In this document: positions 53,201-60,413 of the stretch, in pieces
How positions within the stretch are numbered: position 1 is the first letter of the stretch
Layout of the letters: the number at the start of each line of letters is the position of its first letter
DNA from: Streptomyces iranensis
Lineage (GTDB): Bacteria; Actinomycetota; Actinomycetes; Streptomycetales; Streptomycetaceae
Assembly: GCF_017874715.1 (NCBI RefSeq)
Contig: NZ_JAGGLR010000003.1
Coordinates: forward strand, 372,001-436,000
Direction: 5' to 3'
Length of the DNA: 64,000 nt
Notes under the pieces: model-generated
Told to the model about the DNA's origin: nothing
Databases searched by the model: none
The model's input: only the letters and a program-made list of their open reading frames with translations
Translations under genes and position numbers: made by a program

Positions 53201-54586
53201 CGGCGCGCCGACCCGCTCGCCGCGCGCACGGCCGGGCTGCGTGGCGTGTTCCGTACGGTGGCCAGGGAGTACCCGGACACGGTCACCAGGCTGGTGGAGT
53301 TCCCCGGCGAGGCGACCGGACTCGCGGAGGCGGCTGGGTCCGCGGACGTGGCCGGGTTTACCGAGGCGGCCAGGTCTGCCGACGTGGCTGGGTCTGCCGA
53401 TACGACTGGGTCCGCGGACGTGGCCGGTTTCGCCCACGCGGGGTCTGCCGATGTGGCTGGGTACGCCGATACGGCCGGAGCCACCCACGTGGCCAGGTCC
53501 GCCGACGAGGCCGGAACGGTCCACGCGGCCGGGCCCGCCCGCGCGGCCGGGTTCGCCGATGCCGTGGCCGACGGGCTGCTCGACGAGTTGCTCGCCCCGG
53601 ACCGTACGCCCGTCGTTCTGCGCACCGCGGAAGGGCGGCGCCACCGGCTGGACCTCGTGGAGACCCCGCTGGGCGCGCTCGCCGGTTCGGGTGCCGGGCC
53701 CGCCGGGGACGGCGTGGCGGAGGCCGCCGCGCTCGGGCTGGACCGGGACGCGGTGGTGACCTTGGTCGGTGGGGCGCGGGGCATCACCGCGCGGTTCGCC
53801 GCCACCCTTGCGTCCGCCGCCCGCTGCCGGATCGAGCTGCTCGGCCGTACGCCGGAGCCCGTCGGTCCCGAGGACCCGGCCACCGCCGGGGCCCGCGACG
53901 AGACGGCCCTGCGCGCGGCGCTCGCGGCCCGGGGCGGGCCGGGGCCCGCCGAGATCCAGCGGGAGGCCGCCCGGATCCTGGCGCGGCGTGAAGTGGTCGC
54001 CACCGTCGAGGAGTTGACCGCACTCGGCGCCCGTGTCCGCTATCGCTCGGTGGATGTCCGCGACGCCGAAGCGGTGCTCCAGGCGGTGAAGCAGATCCAC
54101 GCCGACCACGGACGGCTGGACGGTGTGGTCTACGGGGCCGGTGTGATCGAGGACCGGCTGATCGCGGAGAAGTCCGCCGAGTCCTTCCAGCGGGTGTACG
54201 GCACCAAGGTGGAGGGCGCCCGGACGCTGCTGGACGCGCTGGCCGAACTGCCCGAACCCCCGGCGTTCGCCGTGTTGTTCGGCAGCATCGCCGCCGTCCT
54301 CGGCAACCGCGGCCAGGTGGACTACGCGGCGGCCAACGACGCCATGGAGACACTCGGCGCGCGGTGGCGGGACCGCACCGGCAGCCGGGCGCTGACCGTG
54401 CACTGGGGCCCCTGGGCACCGGCCGGAGCCCACGGCGGGATGGTCACACCGGAGCTCGGCCGTGAGTACGCCCGGCGCGGCATCTCGCTCATCGACCCCG
54501 AGGAGGGCACGCTGGCGCTGCTGCGCGAGCTGGCCTGGGGCGAGGAGTCCGCGGGGTCCGTCGTCTACACCGCCTCGGGCTGGTGA
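47243..54586 (+). CDS. PUFA/hglE-like type I PKS A: NMO-NMO-KS-AT-ACP-KR
   Basis: Iterative-type polyketide or lipid synthase of 2447 residues. Two nitronate-monooxygenase-like flavin barrels (about 5-300 with GSESGGRIG, and 305-660 with GSECGGHVGP) resemble the PfaD enoyl reductase of PUFA synthases. They are followed by KS (about 690-1135; C882, H1017, H1057), AT (about 1275-1580; S1366 in GHSYGE), one ACP (about 1755-1835; S1791 in SIDSIKR) and KR (about 1880-2445; GGARGI near 2175, Y2361). There is no thioesterase. Codons 171 and 1221 are TTA, so bldA dependence is likely. ATG 47243 follows GGAGAA. GTG 47042 with a strong ribosome site would add 67 atypical residues and remains possible. 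Confidence 0.9.
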   Translation: MSAAVDAGDLVIGITPFGEPDARLAAAVSRAGGLGILDLGTTGREALQAWEDIGEWVADGRYGVRVAAGCRLTPSDLLGAPPAGAPTGGPGGGVPGPHTVVLGMDSPWPVEAVADHCRVLAEVTDLDEALEASRAGVHGLIARGSESGGRIGPLGTFVLLQRLLADPRVSLPVWACGGIGPSTAAASVLGGAAGVVLDIQLALLAESGLPEDRAAAIRSMDGSETTVLDGHRVLRRRGRGPHTGPDLTVGQDGFLAGRLAERWRDVGRTVRGLTDAVREAAHEAVRNDSAVVSALRPGSPLSTRLGTRLPLAQGPMTRVSDQGAFASAVAAGGALPFIALALAGREQARTMLEEAAAALDGRPWGVGVLGFAPEEIRNAQLEAVREVRPSHAIIAGGRPSQAKALERDGIATFLHVPSPGLLRQFLQAGARRFVFEGSECGGHVGPRNSFPLWEAQIAVIEDFLDEAAHAPRHTAGTDGADATDGTDGAEIEIFFAGGVHDERSAAMVAALAAQLTRRGVAVGSLMGTAYLFTEEAVAHGAVQPLFQRQVVAAEHTVLLETAPGHATRCVPSPFTESFGTVKERLRNERLPDREVWERLERLNVGRLRIASKGVDRGPDGVLAPVDEEGQRGGGMFMAGQVAVMRSATTTIAALHHAVGPGAADFLTARAAAVCERLGVATAPAAAEAPAPLDVAVVGMACMFPQAPDLASFWANVVGGVDAVTEVPAERWDPAVHYTGDKDGASASQWGGFLPPIPFDPLRYGIPPASLGSIEPVQLLALEAARRALDDAGYGDPGDGGRAFDRSRTSVVFGAEAGSDLSNAQTLRAVLPSYVHEVPRALADQLPRLTEDSFPGMLANVISGRIANRLDLGGANYTVDAACASSLAAVDVACKELTGGTSDLVLCGGADLHNGINDYVLFSSVHALSPTGRSRTFDSSADGIALGEGVACVVLKRLADAERDGDRVYAVVKGVGSSSDGRSLGLTAPRPEGQRAALERAYANARVSPADVGLIEAHGTGTVVGDRTELTVLGEVFTDSGATPGACALGSVKSQIGHTKCAAGLAGLVKAAMALHTGITPPTLHLTRPNEAWDADRSPFAFHTRARPWAAAPAERVAGVSAFGFGGTNFHVVLAAHGRGAPPAQGLDDWPAELFLFRGADRAAALRVAQETLDQLMANDAAGRPWRLRDLALTASRRADAGREPVRVAVVAPDLDDLAARLRQVLAGDPPGRGPRGADGLYMAPDEPEKAGENGENGGSGDSGEAEGEPGRGKVAFLFPGQGSQRPGMFADAFVTFPGLQRHLRHGRGYADALYPPTAFDEAGESAQRTAITDTRVAQPALGIVGLAAHTLLTSAGVRPDMAAGHSYGELVALCAAGALDPRTLPRLSAERAAAILGAAEADGAEPGTMAAVTAAPDQVEPVLRAAGLAGRVVAANHNAPRQTVISGPQRDIEEAVRLLRKAGHSAKRIPVACAFHSPLVAGAGARFAEALARHPVREAEFPVWANRTAAPHSAEPDAIRAELAAQIGAPVRFVAQIEAMYEAGARIFVEAGPGTVLTRLVGEILDGRPHLALACEGRRSGAAGPRGFLDTLARLAVAGVPVRTAWLFHGRDAVAAGSAPPPRRPGWTVDGHLVRTANGELLPGALAPARRVMEATVSQTDRTGGGEYGDRDALISEFLRTSREMIAAQRDVLLTYFGSAPGERRAAPPSPVAPATSLPAGLAPVAAAPVAATSEAPAPAPVADVAPAPPAPATGPDVLRAVSEIISERTGYPVDMIEPDLDLEADLSIDSIKRAEIAGELARRLGVAGADTATLGDEELEELTKARTTAAVTDWLTARLAPESSAASATTAPADEPEPVAVRTAQQVAEPVAVPGVAPKRMRLVPVPLGAPDDGAAAPPELTGRRFALVGGDGDGVAEAVAARLGERGAEAVILPAGHQLTEDDGQVDGALLLDPLAATGSPVLPEAFTVVQSALRRAPQWLLALRRADPLAARTAGLRGVFRTVAREYPDTVTRLVEFPGEATGLAEAAGSADVAGFTEAARSADVAGSADTTGSADVAGFAHAGSADVAGYADTAGATHVARSADEAGTVHAAGPARAAGFADAVADGLLDELLAPDRTPVVLRTAEGRRHRLDLVETPLGALAGSGAGPAGDGVAEAAALGLDRDAVVTLVGGARGITARFAATLASAARCRIELLGRTPEPVGPEDPATAGARDETALRAALAARGGPGPAEIQREAARILARREVVATVEELTALGARVRYRSVDVRDAEAVLQAVKQIHADHGRLDGVVYGAGVIEDRLIAEKSAESFQRVYGTKVEGARTLLDALAELPEPPAFAVLFGSIAAVLGNRGQVDYAAANDAMETLGARWRDRTGSRALTVHWGPWAPAGAHGGMVTPELGREYARRGISLIDPEEGTLALLRELAWGEESAGSVVYTASGW
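53325..53520 (+). repeat. Degenerate hexapeptide repeat inside the KR region
   Basis: The structural part of the KR contains about ten imperfect copies of A-G-S-A-D-V (for example GSADVAGF, GSADTTGS, GSADVAGY). The DNA units of about 18 bp (GTCTGCCGAT-like) are recognisably related. It looks like a slippage-expanded linker. Confidence 0.75.
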
Positions 54587-57500
54587 GCGTGACGGACGAC
54601 CAGTCGCACCGGCAGCCGCCGGTGGCCATCGTCGGGATGTCCGTACTGCTGCCCGGCTCGCCGGACCTGGAGACCTACTGGCGCAACCTGGTCGGTGGCG
54701 TGGACGCGATCAGTGACGTCCCGGAGGGGCGGTGGGACGCCGGTTTCTACGCCCCGGACGGCGGTGGCGACACGCCGACGGCACCCGACCGGGTGTACTG
54801 CCGACGGGGCGGATTCGTCGACGAGTTCGCCCGCGTCGAGGCCGCCCGGTTCGGGATCATGCCGAACTCGGTGTCCGGCACCGAACCCGACCAGCTGATC
54901 GCCCTGGGTGTCGCCGCGGCGGCCATCGCCGACGCGGGCGGTGCGGACCGGCTGCCCGACCGGCAGCGGGTGGGCGTGGTGCTGGGCCGGGGCGGCTATC
55001 TCACCCCCGGGCTGGTCCGGCTCGACCAGCGGGTGCGCACCGCCCACCAGCTCGTACGGACCCTCGGCGAACTCCTGCCCGACCTCGGGCCCGGCCAACT
55101 CGAACGGGTACGTGAGGCGTTCACCGAACGGCTCGGCCCCGACCGGCCCGAGGCGGCCATCGGCCTGGTGCCCAACCTCGCCGCCTCGCGCATCGCCAAC
55201 CGGCTCGATCTGCGCGGCCCCGCGTACACCGTGGACGCCGCCTGCGCCTCCTCGCTCGTCGCCGTCGACCAGTCGGTGGGGGAGCTGGCCTCGGGGCGGT
55301 GCGATGTGATGCTCGCGGGCGGGGTGCACCACTGCCACGACATCACCCTGTGGAGCGTCTTCTCCCAGCTGCGCGCGTTGTCGCCGAGCCAGCGGATCCG
55401 GCCCTTCCACCGCGCGGCCGACGGTCTGCTGATCGGCGAGGGCACCGGTGTGGTCGTCCTCAAACGGCTCGCCGACGCACTGCGCGACGGCGACCGCGTC
55501 TACGCGGTGATCCGGGGCACCGGCGTGGCGTCCGACGGCCGTGCCACCGGGCTGGTCAACCCGGACCCGGGCGGTCAGACCCGTGCCGTACGGCAGGCGT
55601 GGCGGGCCGCGGGACTCGATCCGCGTGAGCCGGGCGCCATCGGGCTGCTGGAGGCGCACGGCACCGCCACGCCCGCCGGGGACACGGCCGAACTCGCCAC
55701 GCTGGCAGAGGTGTTCGGCCCCGGTGACACGCCGGGGGAGACGGCCGTCATCGGCTCGGTGAAGTCGATGATCGGCCACACCATGCCCGCCGCCGGTGTC
55801 GCGGGCCTGGTGAAGGCCGCCCTCGCGGTCCACCACGGCCGGCTGCTGCCCACCCTGCACTGCGACGACCCCCATCCGGCGCTCGCGGCCACCCGCTTCT
55901 CGGTGCTCGACGCGGCCGAGCCGTGGGACGCGCCCGTACGGCGCGCCGCCGTCAACGCCTTCGGCTTCGGCGGGATCAACGCCCATGTGGTGCTGGAGCA
56001 GCCGCCGCCGGTGCCGGAGACGCGGCGCGCCACGACCGTCGTCATCGAACCGGAACGAGTGCTGGCGCTGGCGGCGGACACCCCGGAGCGGCTGGCCGAG
56101 CTGCTGGCGGCGGACGACACGACCGTACGGACGACGGTGACGGGGCGCGACGCCGGTACCCGGCTGGGCATCGTCGAGCCCACCGCCAAACGGCTCGCGC
56201 TCGCCCGGCGCATGGTGGCCAAGGGCCGCCCGTGGCGGGGCCGCAACGACATCTGGTTCACCCCGGCGCCACTGCTCGGCGCGGGCCCGGCGCCGAGGGG
56301 GAGGCTCGCCTTCGTCTTCCCCGGTCTCGAAGCCGAGTTCGTCCCCCGTGTCGACGGTGTCGCGGAGTACTTCGGGCTCTCCCGGCCCGCCGGGGACCGC
56401 TTCGGCGAGGCGGCGCGCGTGGGCGACATCGGCCGCCATGGCGTCGGCGTCTTCGGCGTCGGACGGCTGCTGGACGCGGCGCTGCGGCGGATGGGGGTCG
56501 TACCGGACGCGGTGGCCGGGCACAGCGTGGGGGAGTGGACCGCGCTGGTCGCGGGCGGCCTCTACGCAGGCGAGGAGGTCGATGCCTTCCTCGATTCCTT
56601 CGACCCCGACGCGCTGCGGGTGCCCGGTCTGGCCTTCGCCGTGCTCGGCGCGGGTGCGCGGCGGGTGTCCGACGCGCTCACCGAGCGGGCGGACGGCCGG
56701 ATCGTGCTCTCGCACGACAACGCGCCCAGCCAGTCGATGGTGTGCGGGCCGCGCGACGATGTCGAGGAGTTCGTCCGGGCCATGCGCGCCGAGGGCGTGA
56801 TCGCGCAGGTCCTGCCCTTCCAGTCCGGCTTCCACACCCCGATGCTGGCGCCCTACCTCGACCCCATCCGAGCCGTGACGGAACGCTTCGAGCTGCTGCT
56901 GCCGCCCAGGACCCCCGTCTGGTCCGGCACGACCGCCGCACCGTATCCGGCCACGGAGGCGGAGGTGCGCGCACTGTTCATCCGGCATCTGCTGGAGCCG
57001 GTGCGCTTCCGGCTGCTGACGGAATCGCTGTACGAGGCGGGGTTCCGTGCGTTCGTCCAGGTCGGTACGGGGCAGTTGGCGTCGCTCATCGGTGACACGC
57101 TGCAGGGGCGTGACCACTTGGTGGTGGCCGCCAACTCGCCCCACCGGGACGGGGTGTCCCAACTTCGGCGCGTGGCCACGGCGCTGTGGGCGGAGGGGGC
57201 GGAGGTGGACCCCGCGCTGCCACGTGAAGGCTCGGGCGCGAGATCGGCGCTTCCCGCGGTGCGGCTGGACCTGAGCGGTTCGCTGATCTCGCTCGGCGAG
57301 GCGAGGTTGAGCGAGCTGCGCAACGTGGTGGGCAAGCGTTCCTCCCCCGGCCACCGCCGGGAGGTGCCCCCTGGGCGGAACGGGTGGGCACCACCCCACC
57401 CGCACCCGGCAACGCCGAATGCGTTTCACGGCGCGCCACCGCACCCGCCGTCCGCCCCGTGGGCCGCCGAACTCGACGCCCTGCTCAGCGAGACCGCGGC

Positions 57501-59154
57501 CACCGCGACAGCGGTCGTAGCGGCAAGCCGCCCACCGATCCCGCACACCCACGAGCTGTGGGTCTCCACCGAGACCATGCCCCACCTCCGCGACCACTGC
57601 TTCTTCCCCCAACGCCCCGGCTGGCCCGATGAGCCGGACCGCTGGCCCGTGGTCCCGGCCACGACGATCGTCCGGCACCTCATGGACACGGCGGAGCAAG
57701 TGGCAACAGGCACCGTGGCCGTCGCCGTACACGGCGCCCGCTTCGACCAGTGGGTGACGGCATCACCACCCACCACCGTCCAGGTCACCACGACCCCCAC
57801 CGTCGGGGCGGCCCACTACACCGTCACCTTCGGCCGCGGCGCCCGCGCCACCGTGGAAGTGGCCGATCGCCACCCCGACACCCGCCCCACGCCCTGGAGC
57901 GTCGACCCCGCCACCGAGCGCACCCCCGATCACACCGCACAACTCATCTACACCGAGCGCTGGATGTTCCACGGTCCCGCCTTCCAGGGGCTCACCGAAC
58001 TCACCGCGATCGGCGCATCGCACATTCGCGGCACGATCACCACACCCCCCGCACCCGGAGCGCTGCTGGACAACGTCGGACAGCTCCTCGGCTACTGGAT
58101 CATGGCGACCCGCACCGAACGGACCGTGGTGTTCCCGATCGGCATGCGTCTGATGCGCTTCTTCGGATCGCATCCGGCCCCCGGCACACCGGTGGAGTGC
58201 CTGATCAGGATCACCTCGCTGACCGATACCGCACTCGAGGCCGACGCGCAGCTGCTGATCGGCGGCGAGGTGTGGGCGGAGCTGTCCGGCTGGCAGGACC
58301 GCCGGTTCGACAACCACCCCGAAACCCGGCCGGTGGAGCGCTTCCCACAGCGCAACACGCTGTCCCGGCCCCAGCCGGGTGGCTGGGTGCTGCTCCATGA
58401 GCGCTGGCCGGACCTGGCGTCCCGTGACCTGATCATGCGTAACCACCTGGGCAGCGACGAGCGCACCGCCTATGCACACCAGCCGCCACGTGGCCGCAGA
58501 CAGTGGCTGCTGGGCAGGATCGCGGCCAAGGACGCGGTACGACGATGGCTCTGGGACCATGGCGAAGGCCCGGTCTTCCCCGCCGAGATCGGGATCCGCG
58601 AGGACGCCCAGGGGCGCCCGTACGCCATCGGCGTGCACGGCCGGACCCTGCCCGAACTGGCGCTCTCGCTGGCACACCGGGCCGAGACCGGGGTCGCCCT
58701 CGTGGTGCCGCGCCACGCCAACGGCGCCGCGGGCCCCGGTATCGCCCTCGAAGAGGTCACCGATGGCGATGACGTGGCCGTCGCCCTCACCCAGCCCGAG
58801 CGTAAACTCCTCGCCGCGATGACGGCCGCGAGCGGTGGAGCACATGCCCGCTGGGCCACCGCCTTCCGGGCCGCGAAGGAGGCGGTCGCCACGGCGGAGG
58901 CCACCGGTCTCCGCGACCGGCCACGGGACCTGACCATCGCCGGGGTACGGCCCGGTGCGGGCCGCCCCGACGCGCCACCGGCCCGGCTCATCGTCGAGGT
59001 GGCGGCCACCACCGCCCCCGGACGGCCCCCGCGCCGCTATGAAGTCCACACCATCACCATCGCCAACCCGCCCGGACTGCCGGACCGGGACTACGCCGTG
59101 GCCTGGACGACCGGCCCGGACCACCAGGAACAGGACGAGGAGAGCGATCAGTGA
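54583..59154 (+). CDS. PUFA/hglE-like type I PKS B: KS-AT-DH with PPTase-like tail
   Basis: Second synthase subunit, 1523 residues, GTG start overlapping PKS A. KS (about 9-470) has C221, H359 and H399, so it is intact. An AT-like domain (about 570-890; S648 in GHSVGEW) lacks the usual GQGSQ entry (FPGLEAE). A hot-dog dehydratase region follows (about 985-1270, DHCFFPQRPGWPDEP with VVPATT, then FHGPAFQGL). The last 200 residues read like a phosphopantetheinyl transferase (WLLGRIAAKDAVR, SLAHRAETG, AAKEAVATAEATGL), but GIDxE is GIALE here. No ACP lies in this chain; the discrete ACP follows with a 4-nt overlap. Confidence 0.88.
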   Translation: MSVTDDQSHRQPPVAIVGMSVLLPGSPDLETYWRNLVGGVDAISDVPEGRWDAGFYAPDGGGDTPTAPDRVYCRRGGFVDEFARVEAARFGIMPNSVSGTEPDQLIALGVAAAAIADAGGADRLPDRQRVGVVLGRGGYLTPGLVRLDQRVRTAHQLVRTLGELLPDLGPGQLERVREAFTERLGPDRPEAAIGLVPNLAASRIANRLDLRGPAYTVDAACASSLVAVDQSVGELASGRCDVMLAGGVHHCHDITLWSVFSQLRALSPSQRIRPFHRAADGLLIGEGTGVVVLKRLADALRDGDRVYAVIRGTGVASDGRATGLVNPDPGGQTRAVRQAWRAAGLDPREPGAIGLLEAHGTATPAGDTAELATLAEVFGPGDTPGETAVIGSVKSMIGHTMPAAGVAGLVKAALAVHHGRLLPTLHCDDPHPALAATRFSVLDAAEPWDAPVRRAAVNAFGFGGINAHVVLEQPPPVPETRRATTVVIEPERVLALAADTPERLAELLAADDTTVRTTVTGRDAGTRLGIVEPTAKRLALARRMVAKGRPWRGRNDIWFTPAPLLGAGPAPRGRLAFVFPGLEAEFVPRVDGVAEYFGLSRPAGDRFGEAARVGDIGRHGVGVFGVGRLLDAALRRMGVVPDAVAGHSVGEWTALVAGGLYAGEEVDAFLDSFDPDALRVPGLAFAVLGAGARRVSDALTERADGRIVLSHDNAPSQSMVCGPRDDVEEFVRAMRAEGVIAQVLPFQSGFHTPMLAPYLDPIRAVTERFELLLPPRTPVWSGTTAAPYPATEAEVRALFIRHLLEPVRFRLLTESLYEAGFRAFVQVGTGQLASLIGDTLQGRDHLVVAANSPHRDGVSQLRRVATALWAEGAEVDPALPREGSGARSALPAVRLDLSGSLISLGEARLSELRNVVGKRSSPGHRREVPPGRNGWAPPHPHPATPNAFHGAPPHPPSAPWAAELDALLSETAATATAVVAASRPPIPHTHELWVSTETMPHLRDHCFFPQRPGWPDEPDRWPVVPATTIVRHLMDTAEQVATGTVAVAVHGARFDQWVTASPPTTVQVTTTPTVGAAHYTVTFGRGARATVEVADRHPDTRPTPWSVDPATERTPDHTAQLIYTERWMFHGPAFQGLTELTAIGASHIRGTITTPPAPGALLDNVGQLLGYWIMATRTERTVVFPIGMRLMRFFGSHPAPGTPVECLIRITSLTDTALEADAQLLIGGEVWAELSGWQDRRFDNHPETRPVERFPQRNTLSRPQPGGWVLLHERWPDLASRDLIMRNHLGSDERTAYAHQPPRGRRQWLLGRIAAKDAVRRWLWDHGEGPVFPAEIGIREDAQGRPYAIGVHGRTLPELALSLAHRAETGVALVVPRHANGAAGPGIALEEVTDGDDVAVALTQPERKLLAAMTAASGGAHARWATAFRAAKEAVATAEATGLRDRPRDLTIAGVRPGAGRPDAPPARLIVEVAATTAPGRPPRRYEVHTITIANPPGLPDRDYAVAWTTGPDHQEQDEESDQ

Positions 59155-59513
59155 CCACCGTCAATCAGACCGCCCCGTCACCCGCTGCCGATGCACCGGC
59201 CGAGGCACTGGTCAGCGCGCCAGCCGACGCACCGGCCGTGCTCGCGGAGATATCCGGGATGCTCCGGACGATGCTCGACGAATACGACCTCGACGATATC
59301 GAGGTCACCATGGAGACCCGCTTCACCGAGGATCTGGAGCTGGAGAGCATCGACCTGGTGACACTGGCCGGCAGCCTGGAGGCCCGGTACGGCAGACAGG
59401 TCAACTTCGCCGAGTTCGTGGCCGACCTCGAACTCGACGAGATCATCGACCTCACCGTGGGACAGCTCGTCGAGTATGTCGTCCGGTGCCTCAGGGCCAC
59501 CCGGGAGCGCTGA
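59151..59513 (+). CDS. Discrete acyl carrier protein
   Basis: ACP of 120 residues with an Ala/Pro-rich N-terminal extension (about 1-35) and the carrier motif EDLELESIDLVTL, whose Ser takes the phosphopantetheine arm. The acidic helix 2 and the DLTVGQLVEYV helix 3-4 region are normal. GTG start overlaps the PKS B stop (GTGA). It probably serves as the terminal or transfer carrier to the adjacent hydrolase-like enzyme. Confidence 0.92.
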   Translation: MTTVNQTAPSPAADAPAEALVSAPADAPAVLAEISGMLRTMLDEYDLDDIEVTMETRFTEDLELESIDLVTLAGSLEARYGRQVNFAEFVADLELDEIIDLTVGQLVEYVVRCLRATRER

Positions 59514-59516
59514 CCG

Positions 59517-60413
59517 ATGGCAATGATCGACACCGACCACGCCACCGACCACGACGGCCCACATACCGGGACGGACGGCGTCCGACTGCATGTCCAGCGG
59601 CTGTCCCCGCCCGACGGCCGTCCGCACACCGCCACCGCCGTGCTCATCCACGGTCTGCTCACCGACTCCCTCGCCAGCTGGTACTTCACAGTGGCCCCGG
59701 ACCTCGCCGCCGCCGGGCTGGAGGTGGTGATGTACGACCAGCGGGGACACGGCCGCAGTGAGCGCCCCGGCTCCGGCTACCGGCTGGACACCTTCGTCAC
59801 CGATCTGGAGCGGCTGCTGGACCGGCTGGACATCACCGGTCCGGTCCATCTCGTGGGCAACTGCTTCGGCGGAACGGTGGCGTTCGCCTACGCCATGCGC
59901 CATCCGGAGCGGGTGGCCGGTATCGCGGTCATCGAGGCGAAGCCCGCCACCGAGAGCTGGCTGACCGAGATCAGTGGGATCCTCCGGCGGGTCGAGGAGG
60001 AACTGGTCGTCCATGAGGCCGAGTCGCTGGCCTGGGTCAGCGCCCACCGGGGTGCCCACACCGCACGGCTGGCCAAGTCGGCCGCCCGCCTGGTCCGTAC
60101 GACCACCATCGCCGAGGACGTACCCGCGAGCCGGGTGGTGAGCGAGGAGCAGGTCCGCGCGGTGCGCTGCCCGGTGCTGGCCGTCTACGGCGCCGACTCC
60201 GAACTCGCCGGGCAGGAGCGGTGGTTGGAGTCGATCCTGCCCGGCACCCGGACCGTCGTCCTGCCGGGTCAGGGCCATTCGGTCCTCGCCGAGGCGCCCA
60301 CGCGCATCCGCGAACTGCTGCTGTCCTGGATCGACGGGCGTGGACACGAAGGTGAGCACGAGCGCCGTACGGCCACCGGCACCCCAGCGGCGGCCCTGGA
60401 GGCCGATGCCTGA
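59517..60413 (+). CDS. Alpha/beta-hydrolase-fold enzyme with Cys nucleophile
   Basis: Protein of 298 residues with the hydrolase fold: HG entry (AVLIHGLLTDSLASWYF), YDQRGHGRSERPG, candidate Asp near YGADSELAG and His in GQGHSVLAE. The nucleophile elbow reads GNCFGG, with Cys where esterases have Ser. PHA synthases are known members with G-x-C-x-G that transfer acyl chains, so this enzyme may release or transfer the PKS product rather than hydrolyse it (inference). ATG lies 3 nt after the ACP stop. Confidence 0.88.
   Translation: MAMIDTDHATDHDGPHTGTDGVRLHVQRLSPPDGRPHTATAVLIHGLLTDSLASWYFTVAPDLAAAGLEVVMYDQRGHGRSERPGSGYRLDTFVTDLERLLDRLDITGPVHLVGNCFGGTVAFAYAMRHPERVAGIAVIEAKPATESWLTEISGILRRVEEELVVHEAESLAWVSAHRGAHTARLAKSAARLVRTTTIAEDVPASRVVSEEQVRAVRCPVLAVYGADSELAGQERWLESILPGTRTVVLPGQGHSVLAEAPTRIRELLLSWIDGRGHEGEHERRTATGTPAAALEADA

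Noticed and set aside
50903..54433. Long minus-strand open frame opposite PKS A
   Set aside because: Same reason: antisense of AT, ACP and KR domains with catalytic motifs on the plus strand; no ribosome site or family match.
54565..57732. Very long open frame on the minus strand opposite PKS B (over 1000 codons)
   Set aside because: It is the antisense of a well-supported KS-AT gene. The translation is Gly/Arg/Val/His-rich with no domains, as expected from high-GC antisense reading.
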